From Ga0077555 sp963741565 (GTDB lineage Bacteria; Pseudomonadota; Alphaproteobacteria; Rhizobiales; Hyphomicrobiaceae): a stretch of DNA of 64,000 nucleotides. This document shows positions 27,436-37,519 of the stretch, in pieces. Position 1 is the stretch's first letter; every line of letters starts with the position of its first letter. The notes beneath the pieces were generated by a model. The model saw only the letters and a program-made list of their open reading frames with translations, was not told where the DNA came from and did not search any database. The stretch spans positions 1 to 64,000 of the forward strand of contig CAVUIK010000012.1 of NCBI GenBank assembly GCA_963741565.1. The letters run 5' to 3'. The position numbers and the translations under genes are program-made.

Positions 27436-28329
27436 ATGGCGATCTGGGACTGCTTCACGTTCTTCAACGAACTCGACATCCTCGAGTTGCGCTTGGCCGA
27501 ACTCGACCCGGTCGTCGACCGGTTCGTGATCACGGAAGCCACGCGCACGTTCTCCAACGATCCAAAGCCGCTGACGTTTCAGGACAACAAGCAGCGGTTC
27601 GCGCGCTTCCTGCCGAAGATCGTGCATGTCGCGATCGATGATCTGCCGGCTGGCGGCGACGCCTGGGACCGGGAGGCCTTCCAGCGCAACGCCGTCGCGC
27701 GCGGTCTTGCCGGTGCCGCATCCGACGACATCGTCATGCTCTCGGATGTCGACGAGATTCCCTTCCCCGAACACGTCGCGAAGCTGACGCCGGAGGCGGT
27801 CGCGGGCCACATCTGGTTCATCGAGTGCGATTACTATACCTACAAACTCAATCTCGCGATCGAGAACAAATGGATCGGCCTGTGTGCGGTCCGTGCGCTC
27901 CAGAAGAAGCATTTGCCGGCACTGCAGGACCTGCGCGCCTTCCGCGCCCGCCAGAGCCGGCGCCTGCCGATGCCGGTCAATCAGGCGATCAATGTCGCCA
28001 AGAACGTGTTTCGCGTCGGCCGGCCGCTGACACATCGCCTGATCGAGCACGGCGGCTGGCACTTCACGTTCATGAACACGCCCGAGAAGATCCAGTACAA
28101 GATTGCGAGCTACGCGCATCAGGAGCGCAACACGCCCGCGTTCAACAACCTGCAGAACATACAACGGATGATCGCCGAGGGCCGCAGCATTTGCGGTCGC
28201 AGTTTGCGCGTGGCGCCGATGAGCACGATGCCGCGAGCCGTCCGCGAGGATGCCGCGCGATGGCGTCCGATGCTGCACGAAGGGCCGCCGCCCGGCATCG
28301 CGTCAGCCAAGGCGAATGCGGCCGAATAG
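27436..28329 (+). CDS. glycosyltransferase family 17 protein
   Basis: 297 residues starting MAIWDCFTFFNELDILELRL, the signature opening of GT17 (related to eukaryotic beta-1,4-N-acetylglucosaminyltransferase III). A DxD-like motif is in VMLSDVDEIPFPEHV, and GGWHFTFMNTPEKIQYKI is the conserved C-terminal block. The start at 27436 has AAGGGCG about 8 bases upstream; an ATG at 27397 would add 13 residues but has no ribosome site. Bacterial GT17 genes often serve surface-glycan synthesis. The acceptor is unknown and no glycan cluster surrounds it. Confidence 0.84.
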   Translation: MAIWDCFTFFNELDILELRLAELDPVVDRFVITEATRTFSNDPKPLTFQDNKQRFARFLPKIVHVAIDDLPAGGDAWDREAFQRNAVARGLAGAASDDIVMLSDVDEIPFPEHVAKLTPEAVAGHIWFIECDYYTYKLNLAIENKWIGLCAVRALQKKHLPALQDLRAFRARQSRRLPMPVNQAINVAKNVFRVGRPLTHRLIEHGGWHFTFMNTPEKIQYKIASYAHQERNTPAFNNLQNIQRMIAEGRSICGRSLRVAPMSTMPRAVREDAARWRPMLHEGPPPGIASAKANAAE

Positions 28330-28374
28330 AGAGCCGCTGCACGCCTCCAGTTCCAGCGCATTTGTGAGGACGTC

Positions 28375-29148
28375 ATGCCAAAAACCGCTCAGCCAAAAAC
28401 CGCTCCCGTCGCCAAAGGCAACTACCGGACGATCCCCGCCGTGTTCCAGTATTCCGGCGGGGTTGCGGCCGATCCGGGCTTTGCCATCGAGCGGGCGACA
28501 TTCCGCACTTGGGTGCCGCTCGCCGAGGGCTTTCGCCAGGTCGAAGCGCACCTCGCAGCACTCGGCCGGCCGCTCACTGCGTTCTGTGCCTGCGAGTTGA
28601 GGTCGCCTGCGCAATTTTCGGAAGCCGGGTTCATCGCCTTCAACACGCTTTACTGCGAGACGCTGGCGCGGTGGGACATCTATGACCCCGCAACCAAATT
28701 CAATCCGGTCGCCCGCTCGAATGTGTGCCCACTTCTCGATCCGCCGGTCGAGCCGGGGTTCTATGCGTTTTCGTATACCGTCCCGTCGGCGTCGGCGGCA
28801 TCGTCGTTCGTGATCTCCGGCAGCGGGGAAGCGCCGGAAGGCAAGGGGGCCTATGGCAACTTCATTGTCCGGCGCGGCGAAACGAGCCCGGATGCGATGG
28901 CCGACAAGGCCCGTTCGGTGCTCGGCGAGATGGAGCGGCGCATGCGTCTGCTTGGGTTTGCGTGGCAAAACACCACCGCCACCCACGTCTATACGATCCA
29001 TGATATTCACCCCTTCCTCGGATCCGAGATCGTCGCGCGGGGGGCAGCCCGACATGGGCTGACGTGGCATCTGGCGCGGCCCCCGGTCGTGCAGCTCGAG
29101 TTCGAGATGGATTGCCGCTCGGTCAGCATCGAACGGACGATCGGATAG
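28375..29148 (+). CDS. conserved hypothetical protein (possibly CnbZ-like)
   Basis: 257 residues beginning MPKTAQPKTAPVAKGNYRTI. Conserved-looking blocks are VFQYSGGVAADPGFAIERAT, FCACELRSPAQFSEAGF, YAFSYTVPSASAASSFVISG and SGSGEAPEGKGAYG. The overall look recalls proteins annotated as 2-amino-5-chloromuconate deaminase (CnbZ), a RidA-like fold, but that link is from memory and weak. It begins 45 bases after the GT17 gene. No signal peptide or membrane segment. Confidence 0.6.
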   Translation: MPKTAQPKTAPVAKGNYRTIPAVFQYSGGVAADPGFAIERATFRTWVPLAEGFRQVEAHLAALGRPLTAFCACELRSPAQFSEAGFIAFNTLYCETLARWDIYDPATKFNPVARSNVCPLLDPPVEPGFYAFSYTVPSASAASSFVISGSGEAPEGKGAYGNFIVRRGETSPDAMADKARSVLGEMERRMRLLGFAWQNTTATHVYTIHDIHPFLGSEIVARGAARHGLTWHLARPPVVQLEFEMDCRSVSIERTIG

Positions 29149-29177
29149 CCTCGCGTCGGCGGCAACGCGCTGATCGA

Positions 29178-30143
29178 TCAGGGCGAGTTGCGGCCAATGC
29201 GCTCCAGCAAGGTGCGGAACTCGCTCGATCCTTTTGCGGTCGTGGGTGCAGGCGCTGGCTTGGTGTTCAGGGCCGCGACCGGCTTTTGAAGCTTAAGCAG
29301 CGGACGCTTGCGAACGGGCATTTCAGGCTCGTCGTCCTCGGGGTCCGGCGTCGGTTTTTGCGCCAGTCTTATAGCGGGTGTCCTCGGGGTGCCGGATAGA
29401 ACGGCTGACGTGGGCGGGTCCTGTTCGGATGGCGCGGACTCGCGGCCGTCGGGCCGCTCCGGTTTCCGCTCGGGCGGCGTGGCTGGTCCCGGTGTGCCGG
29501 CGCCGGCAGTCGTTTCTGGCGGGCCGATGAGGGCATCGATGGCGGCTGTCACTTCGTCTTGCGACGGGAGCGGGACGTGCGTTGGCGCCGGCTCTGCCGG
29601 CGCGTGCGGCGATGGCTCTGTCGTCATCGCAACGACGCGCGGCTGCGGCTCCGGTTCGGGCGCGGTTCCAAGTGTTGCGGCGGGTGGCGCGACGACGGGG
29701 CGTGCCGGCAGCGGCTCAGCAACAGGGAGGCTCGGGCTGTCCGGCTCGACGCGGTCGGCCGGTGCGGGCTCAGCCCGCGCGCGGGCGTCCCGGTCGGCGA
29801 GCGTTGCACGCCAGGCGGCGACCATCGGAAAGGGAACGGAGGCCTGCTGCCATGCGGTGCGGATGGCCTCTTTTTGATAGGCCTCGTCCTGTAAGCGGGC
29901 ATCGGCCAGCATCGTCATCGCAATACCGCCGACAAGCGCGGCAGCGGCCCAGGGGGTGCGTTGTTCCGTGGGCCGAGGAGGTGTGGCAACCCGGTTTACG
30001 GGCGGGCTCGCCGGTCGATCCTGGGGGGCTTGGCGCGGGGGCAGCGGCAAGGGAATGGGAGCCGCTGCAACAAACGGCGCTGGCGCGCGCGAGCTTTCGT
30101 CCCGTTCAACGGGCATGTCGGGACGGTCTGGCTTTCGCCGCAT
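29178..30143 (-). CDS. hypothetical proline-rich membrane protein
   Basis: 321 residues from ATG 30143 (MRRKPDRPDMPVERDESSRA); the frame is open further upstream without a better start. A proline-rich N-terminus precedes one hydrophobic segment (WAAAALVGGIAMTMLADARL). After it comes a long low-complexity Pro/Ala/Glu-rich tail ending SSEFRTLLERIGRNSP. The layout resembles TonB-like or cell-envelope spacer proteins, but no TonB C-terminal domain is visible. Codon bias supports this strand. Function unknown. Confidence 0.5.
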   Translation of the reverse strand: MRRKPDRPDMPVERDESSRAPAPFVAAAPIPLPLPPRQAPQDRPASPPVNRVATPPRPTEQRTPWAAAALVGGIAMTMLADARLQDEAYQKEAIRTAWQQASVPFPMVAAWRATLADRDARARAEPAPADRVEPDSPSLPVAEPLPARPVVAPPAATLGTAPEPEPQPRVVAMTTEPSPHAPAEPAPTHVPLPSQDEVTAAIDALIGPPETTAGAGTPGPATPPERKPERPDGRESAPSEQDPPTSAVLSGTPRTPAIRLAQKPTPDPEDDEPEMPVRKRPLLKLQKPVAALNTKPAPAPTTAKGSSEFRTLLERIGRNSP

Positions 30144-30436
30144 TGGCCAAACGGGTCCTGCGTTTAGGCCGCAGACGATGACGCAGACAGGCGGCAGCAA
30201 CCGGGTGAAACGGCCATGGAGCCGCCGACACATTGAGAACGATGCGAATCACGCTTGAATCTCAATGTACTACGTTCGCGCGATGGCACCAAGCGCGGCG
30301 TCATCAATCCGTCGCGGACACGCCCAGAGGACGCGGAGCGTGGGGTTTCGCCCGCCGCCGCCGTCGCCGTGGCACGCAATCCGCCCGATCGCGATGCGCA
30401 AGGGCTGCCGGCGTCCGGTCTTTCGCTGACCTGATC

Positions 30437-30465
30437 TTGACTTGCCCGGCGGTGTACCGTATCCA
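30437..30465 (+). promoter_or_regulatory. sigma-70-type promoter for tRNA-Asp
   Basis: TTGACT (30437-30442), a 17-base spacer and TATCCA (30460-30465), 36 bases before the tRNA. The rest of the 358-base gap 30144-30501 shows no gene. Confidence 0.45.
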
Positions 30466-30501
30466 CCGACGACCAGCACGGGCTTGCGCCCGATGCCTTG
30501 C

Positions 30502-30578
<77 letters not shown>

Positions 30579-30790
30579 CTCACATCCAACTGATGTGTAA
30601 TCATCATATCCAATCACTGGCTGACGTTCTTCCTAACTGGCTTCCTAGCTGGCTTCTGAGCCGGTTGGAACGCGTTGCCGACCCCGCTTGCAACTGTTCG
30701 ACCAGCGTCGAGGGCCAGCGTCGAGGGCTGGACAGGGCGGGCGCGAGCTGATGCGATAGCGACTGCATTCAGCACAGAGGAGCTGCCCCG

Positions 30791-31636
30791 ATGGCGATTA
30801 TCGATTCCCAAGTTCACTGCTACGAGCCGAACACGCCGAAACGGCCTTGGGCCAACGTGCCGAACTGGCCGCCGAGCGCGACCGGCGACGAGATGGTGGC
30901 GGCGATGGATAAAGTCGGCGTCGACGGCGCGATCTTCATCTCAGCGTTTTCCATGTACCAGTATGACGCCAGCTACGCGGTCGAGGTGCAGAAGGCGCAT
31001 CCCGGCCGGATGGCACTGGTGAAGCCCGTCAATCCAGACGATCCCGCCGTCGCCGACGTCATCGCTGATTGGAAGAAGACGCCGGGCACGGTCGGCATCC
31101 GCATCATGTTGACGCCGGAAGCGAAGCGCGACCCCGCCGACCCCGGCATCGATCGCATCGCGCGCGCCGCCGTGAAACACGATCTCCCCGTCAACATGCT
31201 GTGCTGGGGCAACGTCGACGCGGGGATGGCGGTGGTCGATCGCCACCCCGATACGCGCTTCATCATCGACCATCTGGCGATCCTGCAGCCGCGCACGCCG
31301 CCGGCGCCAGCGCAGCCGTGGGCGGACCTGCCGAAGGTTCTCGATCTCGCCAAGCGGAAGAATGCGGTGATCAAGGTCAGCGGCGCCTGCACGCTTTCGA
31401 AGCAACCGTATCCGTTCGCGGATATCTGGGACCCGCTGGCACGCGTGTTCGACGCCTGGGGCTTCGAGCGCTGCCTCTGGGGCACGGACTGGACGCGCGC
31501 CTTCGCCGTCGTCAACTACGAGCAGGCCGTCACGCCGTTCGTCGAGACGGCTCGCCTCAGCGCCAGCGAGCGCGCCATGCTGATGGGCGGCGCCTGCGCC
31601 AAGGCCTATGGCTGGTCGCCGAAGAAAGGCAAATAA
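30791..31636 (+). CDS. amidohydrolase family protein (Amidohydro_2)
   Basis: 281 residues. A metal-dependent TIM-barrel hydrolase or decarboxylase of the ACMSD-like class: N-terminal IIDSQVHCYEPNTP (a QVH variant of the usual HxH), RFIIDHLAILQP with a conserved His, and CLWGTDWTRAFAVVNYEQAV with the catalytic Asp. The ATG at 30791 follows GAGGAG at ideal spacing. The pathway is unknown; a second, different member lies at 42469. Confidence 0.83.
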   Translation: MAIIDSQVHCYEPNTPKRPWANVPNWPPSATGDEMVAAMDKVGVDGAIFISAFSMYQYDASYAVEVQKAHPGRMALVKPVNPDDPAVADVIADWKKTPGTVGIRIMLTPEAKRDPADPGIDRIARAAVKHDLPVNMLCWGNVDAGMAVVDRHPDTRFIIDHLAILQPRTPPAPAQPWADLPKVLDLAKRKNAVIKVSGACTLSKQPYPFADIWDPLARVFDAWGFERCLWGTDWTRAFAVVNYEQAVTPFVETARLSASERAMLMGGACAKAYGWSPKKGK

Positions 31637-31760
31637 CGCGCGTTCGTGCGGTTCGGCCATTTGTGCCGTGATCCGGCGGCGGCATAGCTGCGCTTGCCGC
31701 CGTCATGGCGTTGCAGCACATTCGGGGCACAGATTGGTGATCGGCATTGCGGGGGTGTGC

Positions 31761-34700
31761 ATGCGCGCGATTTCGGTGCGGGGGTGGCTGGCGAGCGTGT
31801 TGGTTGTGCTGCTGCTAGCGGCCGTTGCCAGCGGACCGGTTGGCGCGCAAGCCCCGGATGATCTGGCGGCGCTGAACAAGCGCGTGAGCGAGCTTTACAG
31901 CGCCGGCAAATATGCCGAGGCGACCGAGATTGCCAAGCAGTCGCTTGCGCTCGCAGAGAAGACCTTCGGCCCCGAACACCCCGAAGTCGGCATCTCGCTG
32001 AACAATCTCGCCGTGCTGTACCGGAGCCAGGGCCGCTACGCCGAGGCCGAGCCGCTGTACAAGCGTATCCTCGGCATCCGCGAGAAGGCGCTGGGGCCCG
32101 ACCACCCCGCGGTCGGCGCCTCGCTGAACAACCTCGCCGTGCTGTACCGAAGCCAGGGCCGCTACTGCCGAGGCCGAGCCGCTGTACAAGCGCTCGCTCG
32201 GCATCCGCGAGAAGGCGCTGGGGCCCGACCACCCCGATGTCGGCACCTCGCTCAACAACCTCGCCGTGCTGTACCGAAGCCAGGGCCGCTACGCCGAGGC
32301 CGAGCCGCTGTACAAGCGCTCGCTCGGCATCCACGAGAAGGCGCTGGGGCCCGACCACCCCGATGTCGGCACCTCGCTCAACAACCTCGCCTTGCTGTAC
32401 GAGAGCCAAGGCCGCTACGCCGAGGCCGAGCCGCTGTACAAGCGCTCGCTCGGCATCCGCGAGAAGGCGCTGGGGCCCGACCACCCCGATGTCGGCACCT
32501 CGCTGAACAACCTCGCCGGACTGTACGAGAGCCAGGGCCGCTACGCTGAGGCCGAGCCGCTGTACAAGCGCAGCCTCGCGCTCTGCGAAGAAGGCGCTGG
32601 GCCCCGACCACCCCGATGTCGGCACCGCGCTCAACAACCTCGCCGTGCTGTACCAGAGCCAGGGCCGCTACGCCGAGGCCGAGCCGCTGTACAAGCGCGC
32701 GCTCGCGCATCCGCGAGAAGGCGCTGGGGCCCGACCACCCCTCGGTCGGCAACTCGCTGAACAACCTCGCCGCGACTGTACCGGAGCCGGGCCGCTACGC
32801 CGAGGCCGAGCCGCTGTACAAGCGCAGCGCTCGGCATCCGCGAGAAGGCGCTGGGGCCCGACCACCCCGATGTCGGCACCTCGCTGAACAACCTCGCTGA
32901 GCTGTACTTTGATGCAGCGCGACTGGGCGCGGGCGGCCGACTACTGGCGGCGCAGCACTGCTCTCACCGTGCGCCGCGCACAACGCGGCACGGCCAGTGC
33001 CGGGACTCCATCGTCAAGCAAGGGAAAGAGCGAGACGGACCAGTTCGGCTACAGATTTTATGGCCTCGTCAAGGTGGTGCATCGTCTAGCAGCCCAACAA
33101 CGCGACAGCGTCTCAGCCTTCACCGCCGAGACCTTCACAACGGCGCAATGGGCGCAGGGCTCCGAGGCGGCGGCGTCGCTGGCGCAGATGGCGGCGCGCG
33201 GGGCGGCGGGCAATCCGGAGCTCGCAACGCATCGTCCGCGAGCGGCAGGACCTCGTCGCGGAATGGCAGCGGCGCGATGGCGCGCGCACGGCGGCCGTGT
33301 CGCAGCCGCCCGACAAGCGTCGAGCCACAAGCCGAGGCGGCCAACGCCGGCCGGTTGGCCGAGATCGATACGCGCATCGCAGCCATCGACACGCGGCTCA
33401 AGGCCGAGTTCCCGGACTATGCGGCGCTGGCATCACCCGAGCCGCTGACCATCGAGCAGGTGCAGGCCGATCTTGCGCGCCGACGAGGCGCTCGTGCTGT
33501 TCCTCGACACGCCGAAGTGGGAGCCGACGCCGGAGGAAACCTTCGTCTGGGTCGTGACCAAGACCGACGTGCGCTGGGTGCGCAGCGATCTCGGCACGCC
33601 GGCGCTGACCCGCGAGGTGGCGGCGTTGCGCTGCGGGCTCGACGCGACGGCTTGGGCTGGCGATGGCGCCAAGCGTTGCGCCGAGCTTTTGAAGCTCGCG
33701 CCGGACAAGGTGGCCGTTGCCAGATGCGCCGCTGCCGTTCGATCATGCGCGCGCGCACGCCCTCTACAAGGCGCTGTTCGGCGAGGTGGCAGATCTCATC
33801 AAGGGCAAGCATCTTCTGCTGGTGCCATCCGGCCCGCTGACGCAGCTGCCGTTCCAGGTGCTGGTGACGGCACCGCCGACAGGCAGCGATCACAAGTCCA
33901 TCCGCTGGCTCGCGCGCGACCATGCGATGACCGTGCTGCCGGCGGTCTCGTCACTGAAGGCGCTGCGCCGCGTCGCCAAGCCGAGCGCCGCCACGCAGCC
34001 GATGATCGGCTTCGGCAATCCGCTGCTCGATGGCGACCAGAGCCATCCGCAGTTCTCCGAGCACTATAAGTCGCGCGCCGCGCTCGCCCGCGCCACTCAG
34101 AGCTGCCCCGAACCAACCCAACTGCACAATCGGTCAGCGCGTGGCGGCTTTGTTCGGCGCGCGGCGCAGCGTGGATCCGATCTCGACACGGGGCGGGCTT
34201 GGCCGATCTCGCGCATCTCAAAGCGCAAACGCCCTTGCCGGAGACGGCCGAGGAGCTGTGCGCTGTCGCGCGCGATCTCAAGGCCGATCGCCGCGAGCAT
34301 CCGGCTCGGCGCGCGGGCCACCGAGCGCGAGATCAAGCGGCTCAGTGCGGCGACCGATGCGACGCGGCTCGCCAACTACCGCATCGTGCATTTCGCCACG
34401 CACGGCACGCTCGCCGGCCAGCTCAGCGGCACCAGCGAGCCGGGCCTGATCCTGACGCCGCCGGACACGGCAACGGCGGAGGACGACGGCTATCTGTCGG
34501 CGGGCGAGATCGCCGGCCTCAAGCTCGACGCCGACTGGGTGATCCTGTCGGCGTGCAACACGGCGGGCGCTGCGAGCACGGCGTGCAACGGGCGCCGAAG
34601 CGCTGTCCGGCCTGGCGCGCGCGTTCTTCTATGCCCAGGCCCGCGCGCTGCTGGTCTCGCACTGGGAGGTCGACAGCGACGCCACCGTGAAGCTGATCAC

Positions 34701-34875
34701 CCCGGCGGTCGGCGCCATCGCAAGCGACAAGACGGTCGGCCGCGCCGAGGCGCTGCGCCGCGCCATGCTGGCGATGATCGACAATGCCAATAAAACCGGG
34801 GGCGATCCGAAGCAGGCGCATCCATCCTATTGGGCGCCGTTCATCGTGGTGGGCGAAGGCGCGGCGGCGCGGTAG
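31761..34875 (+). pseudogene. TPR-repeat CHAT-domain protease, many frameshifts
   Basis: One gene spread over all three plus frames. A signal-like N-terminus (LASVLVVLLLAAVASGPVGA) is followed by about eight TPR_12 repeats of 42 residues (LNNLAVLYRSQGRYAEAEPL, KALGPDHPDVGTS). A middle region contains EIDTRIAAIDTRLKAEFPDY and DEALVLFLDTPKWEPTPEE. The C-terminal CHAT (caspase-like) domain has the His in IVHFATHGTLAGQL and the Cys in VILSACNTAGA, ending HPSYWAPFIVVGEGAAAR. At least ten frame changes are needed (for example near 32165, 32590, 32705, 32775, 32830, 32905, 33225, 33475, 33720, 34100 and 34580). Both catalytic residues and the C-terminus are preserved. Confidence 0.8.
31993..32905 (+). 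repeat. 126-bp tandem repeats encoding TPR units
   Basis: Seven to eight tandem copies of a roughly 126-bp unit (each begins near CTGAACAACCTCGCC and contains GGCGCTGGGGCCCGACCACC). The copies are nearly identical in DNA, indicating recent expansion or gene conversion. Several differ by single-base insertions or deletions that break the frame. Confidence 0.85.
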
Positions 34876-35063
34876 CCGGGGCCAATGTCGACACGGGGCG
34901 AACTTTGGTCTAATGATTGACAAACGGCTAGCCCAACCCCGGGGGAAACGGTGCCGGACAACCGAACGTCTCACGTTCCGAGCGCGCCCAGCGGATCCGT
35001 GGCTGGAGGCCCAAGGTCGCGCGCCGTCTGTGACGAGACGCCGCGGCGACGGTTGCCGACGTC

Positions 35064-36422
35064 ATGGCGAACGGGGCGCCAATCGATGCCCTGCTGGCCT
35101 GGGTCGCCGAGGTTTGCTCTGGCGAGATCGCCGCCGTCCGCCCGGTCAGCGGCGGTAATCGCTACCGGTCCTGGGCGGTCGATGTGGCGACGCCGGACGG
35201 GCGCAAGCTGCCGGTTTATCTGCGCCACCAGTTGCCGCGTCCCGCAACCACCGCCGAGCCCTATACGTTGGCGCGCGAGGCCGCCATCTACCAGGCCGTC
35301 GTCGATACGCCGGCCAACGCTACCATTCGCGCGCCGCGGCTGATCGCCGTGCATCCGGACCGGCATTCCATCGTCAGCGAGCGCTGCCCGGGTCGCGCCG
35401 AGTTCCGCCGGCTGACCGATCCGGCGCATCGCGTCACCGTGGTACAGGAGTTCGTGGCAGCCGTCGCCGCGCTGCACAAGCTCGACGTCCGGACGCTGTC
35501 GCTCGATGGCCTCGACGGGCGTGCGTCGATTTCCGATTGCGTCACCCGCGAGATCGCGGTCTGGCGGGCCATGTACGAGGAGACGGCGCGGCCGGATCCA
35601 CTGATCGATCTGGCGCTGGCGTGGCTGGTCGCCAACCTGCCGCGCCCGGCCGAGCCGGCCGTGCTCGCGCATGGTGATGCGGGCCCCGGCAATTTCCTGT
35701 TCGAGGGTGGCCATATGACGGCGCTGCTCGACTGGGAGCTGGCGCATCTCGGCGACCCGATGGAGGATATCGCCTGGTTTTCCATGCGCTGTGTGATGGA
35801 GCCGGTGCCGGGCTTCGGCGACCGCATCGCCGAATACGAGCAATTGATGGGCCGCCCGATCGACCGCGCGCGCGTGCTCTACCATCGCGTGCTGGTCTCG
35901 ACCCGCATTGTGATTTTGCGCCATCGCAACGTCACCGGCGAGCCCGGCAACTCCATCGTTTCGCGGGGGCTCAATCGCCGGCTACTGATCGATGCGCTGG
36001 CCGGCGCCACGGGCCTGGCGCTGCCGGCGGCGCCACGGATCGATGTTGCGCCCACCGCTCGCTCCGAGCTCTACGATGGCGTGGTCGAGGATATGCGCGC
36101 AAAGATGGCCGACCGCAGCGATGATCCGGTGGTCGTGGCCGCCGCCAAGAACGCGGCGAAAGTTCTCAAATATCTGCGGGAGTGCGACCGCCTGGGCCCC
36201 GCAATCGAAGCGGCCGATCTCGATGCGCTGGCCGCCGCGCTCGGCGCCCGTCCAGCCTCGGTGGAGGCGGGACAGGCGGCACTGGTGCGCGGCCTGGAGG
36301 CCGGCCGCTTGCCGATGCCGCTGGTGCTCGCGACGTTCTCTGGCATCGTGCAACGCGCGGCGCAACTCGCAGCAGCCTCGTCCGGCGGCATCGCCGGGCG
36401 CACGTTTCCAGATTTGCCCTGA
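35064..36422 (+). CDS. phosphotransferase family protein (APH/ACAD10-like)
   Basis: 452 residues of the aminoglycoside-phosphotransferase-like kinase fold. The catalytic loop and metal site are visible as LAHGDAGPGNFLFEGGHM and ALLDWELAHLGDPMEDIAW, with a glycine-rich N-terminal lobe (VRPVSGGNRYRSWAVDV). A C-terminal extension of about 120 helical residues is typical of the subfamily found with acyl-CoA metabolism genes. It runs into the next gene after 18 bases; with the downstream CoA-transferase it suggests a small acyl-CoA catabolic operon. Not expected to confer drug resistance. Confidence 0.82.
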   Translation: MANGAPIDALLAWVAEVCSGEIAAVRPVSGGNRYRSWAVDVATPDGRKLPVYLRHQLPRPATTAEPYTLAREAAIYQAVVDTPANATIRAPRLIAVHPDRHSIVSERCPGRAEFRRLTDPAHRVTVVQEFVAAVAALHKLDVRTLSLDGLDGRASISDCVTREIAVWRAMYEETARPDPLIDLALAWLVANLPRPAEPAVLAHGDAGPGNFLFEGGHMTALLDWELAHLGDPMEDIAWFSMRCVMEPVPGFGDRIAEYEQLMGRPIDRARVLYHRVLVSTRIVILRHRNVTGEPGNSIVSRGLNRRLLIDALAGATGLALPAAPRIDVAPTARSELYDGVVEDMRAKMADRSDDPVVVAAAKNAAKVLKYLRECDRLGPAIEAADLDALAAALGARPASVEAGQAALVRGLEAGRLPMPLVLATFSGIVQRAAQLAAASSGGIAGRTFPDLP

Positions 36423-36440
36423 CGCGAAAGGACGCTCGCC

Positions 36441-37401
36441 ATGGCATCGACCGAGTTCACTGACGCCCCCCAGTTTACGGACGCGGACGACCGCTTCCAT
36501 TTCGAAAAGCTTTCGGACCGCTGGTGGGAAACGGAGACCTGCTGGTTTTCGTTTGCAGCACCCGAGCGCCGTCTCGGCGGCTGGCTCTATTCGATGGTGC
36601 GCCCGAACATCGGCACGGTCGCGGGCGGCGCCTGGATCTGGGATCACACCGCGCATCTGCCGTGGGAGGTGCCCTACTCCACCAACTATACGGCGCAGCG
36701 GCTGCCGGAAAATGCTGATTTGACCGACATCCAACTACCGAACGGGGTGGCAATCAAGCGCCTCGCGCCGCTGCGCACGTACAAGCTTGGCTACCATGAC
36801 GAAGGTCGCCTCCACTTGGATCTGACGTACGAGGCGGTGATGGAGCCCCGCGCGTTGCGCCGTGCCGGCTCCGTGTTCAAGCAGGCGAGCCATTTCGACC
36901 AATTCGGCCGCGTCACCGGCGAGATCGTGCTGCACGGCGAGCGCATCGCCATCGACTGTCTCTCCATGCGCGACCGCAGCTGGGGTCCACGCGCCGAGCA
37001 CCGGCCAACCAAGAACGCCTATGTCACGGGCATGGCGAGCCCACGCGACGCGTTCCTGGCGGTGACGCGCTGGGAGGGTGGGCAAGAGCACGTCGCCTAC
37101 GGCTTCATGATTTGCGACGGCGAAATTGCCGATCTGGTCTCGGGCACGCGGCATGTCGAGCGCGATCCGGCGACCGGCTTCGTCGAGCGCATCACGATCG
37201 AGGCCAAGGACGAGCGCGGCCGCGCCTTGCACGCCACCGGCCGCCGCCTGTCCGGCATCGTCATCAACCGGCACAGCTTCATCGACTTCGAACGGGCTCA
37301 TCGCCTGGACCATCAATGGTCATGCCGGCCATGGCGAGGACCAGGACATGTGGCCGGTGCACGACTGGTCGGCGATGCGGCGCGAGGCGCGAAACAGGTA
37401 G
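36441..37401 (+). pseudogene. conserved hypothetical protein (DUF7064/7065-like), one frameshift
   Basis: About 320 residues starting MASTEFTDAPQFTDADDRFH. Blocks include AGGAWIWDHTAHLPWEVPYS, SMRDRSWGPRAEHRPTKNAY and RHSFIDFN. The frame breaks near 37290, and the natural C-terminus continues in the next frame with GLIAWTINGHAGHGEDQDMW, ending VHDWSAMRREARNR at TAG 37399-37401. AAAGGA precedes the start. The family is often found beside phosphotransferase and CoA-transferase genes; its function is unknown and the DUF assignment is from memory. Confidence 0.7.
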
Positions 37402-37503
37402 GTTGGGTCGATGACACGACGCGGGCAACCCGCGTCGCGAGGAGACCCAACGATTGAGGCCCGCGTCGCGACATGTTGGGTCGCGTGAAAAGCTCGACCC
37501 AAC
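37402..37503. repeat. paired hairpins built on GTTGGGTC/GACCCAAC
   Basis: Hairpin 1: GTTGGGTC (37402-37409) with GACCCAAC (37444-37451), enclosing an inner stem CGACGCGGG/CCCGCGTCG. Hairpin 2: GTTGGGTC (37475-37482) with GACCCAAC (37496-37503). This looks like a REP-type palindrome pair between the hypothetical gene and the CoA-transferase. Confidence 0.65.
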
Positions 37504-37519
37504 TTTCAAGGTGATACTC

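Noticed and set aside
31993..34875. TPR-CHAT gene as part of a type III-E CRISPR (craspase) system
   Set aside because: No gRAMP/Cas7-11 gene, repeat array or adaptation genes occur in the window; TPR-CHAT genes are common outside CRISPR loci.
35064..36422. Aminoglycoside resistance gene
   Set aside because: The kinase fold is shared, but the extended C-terminus and the CoA-transferase context fit the metabolic phosphotransferase subfamily.
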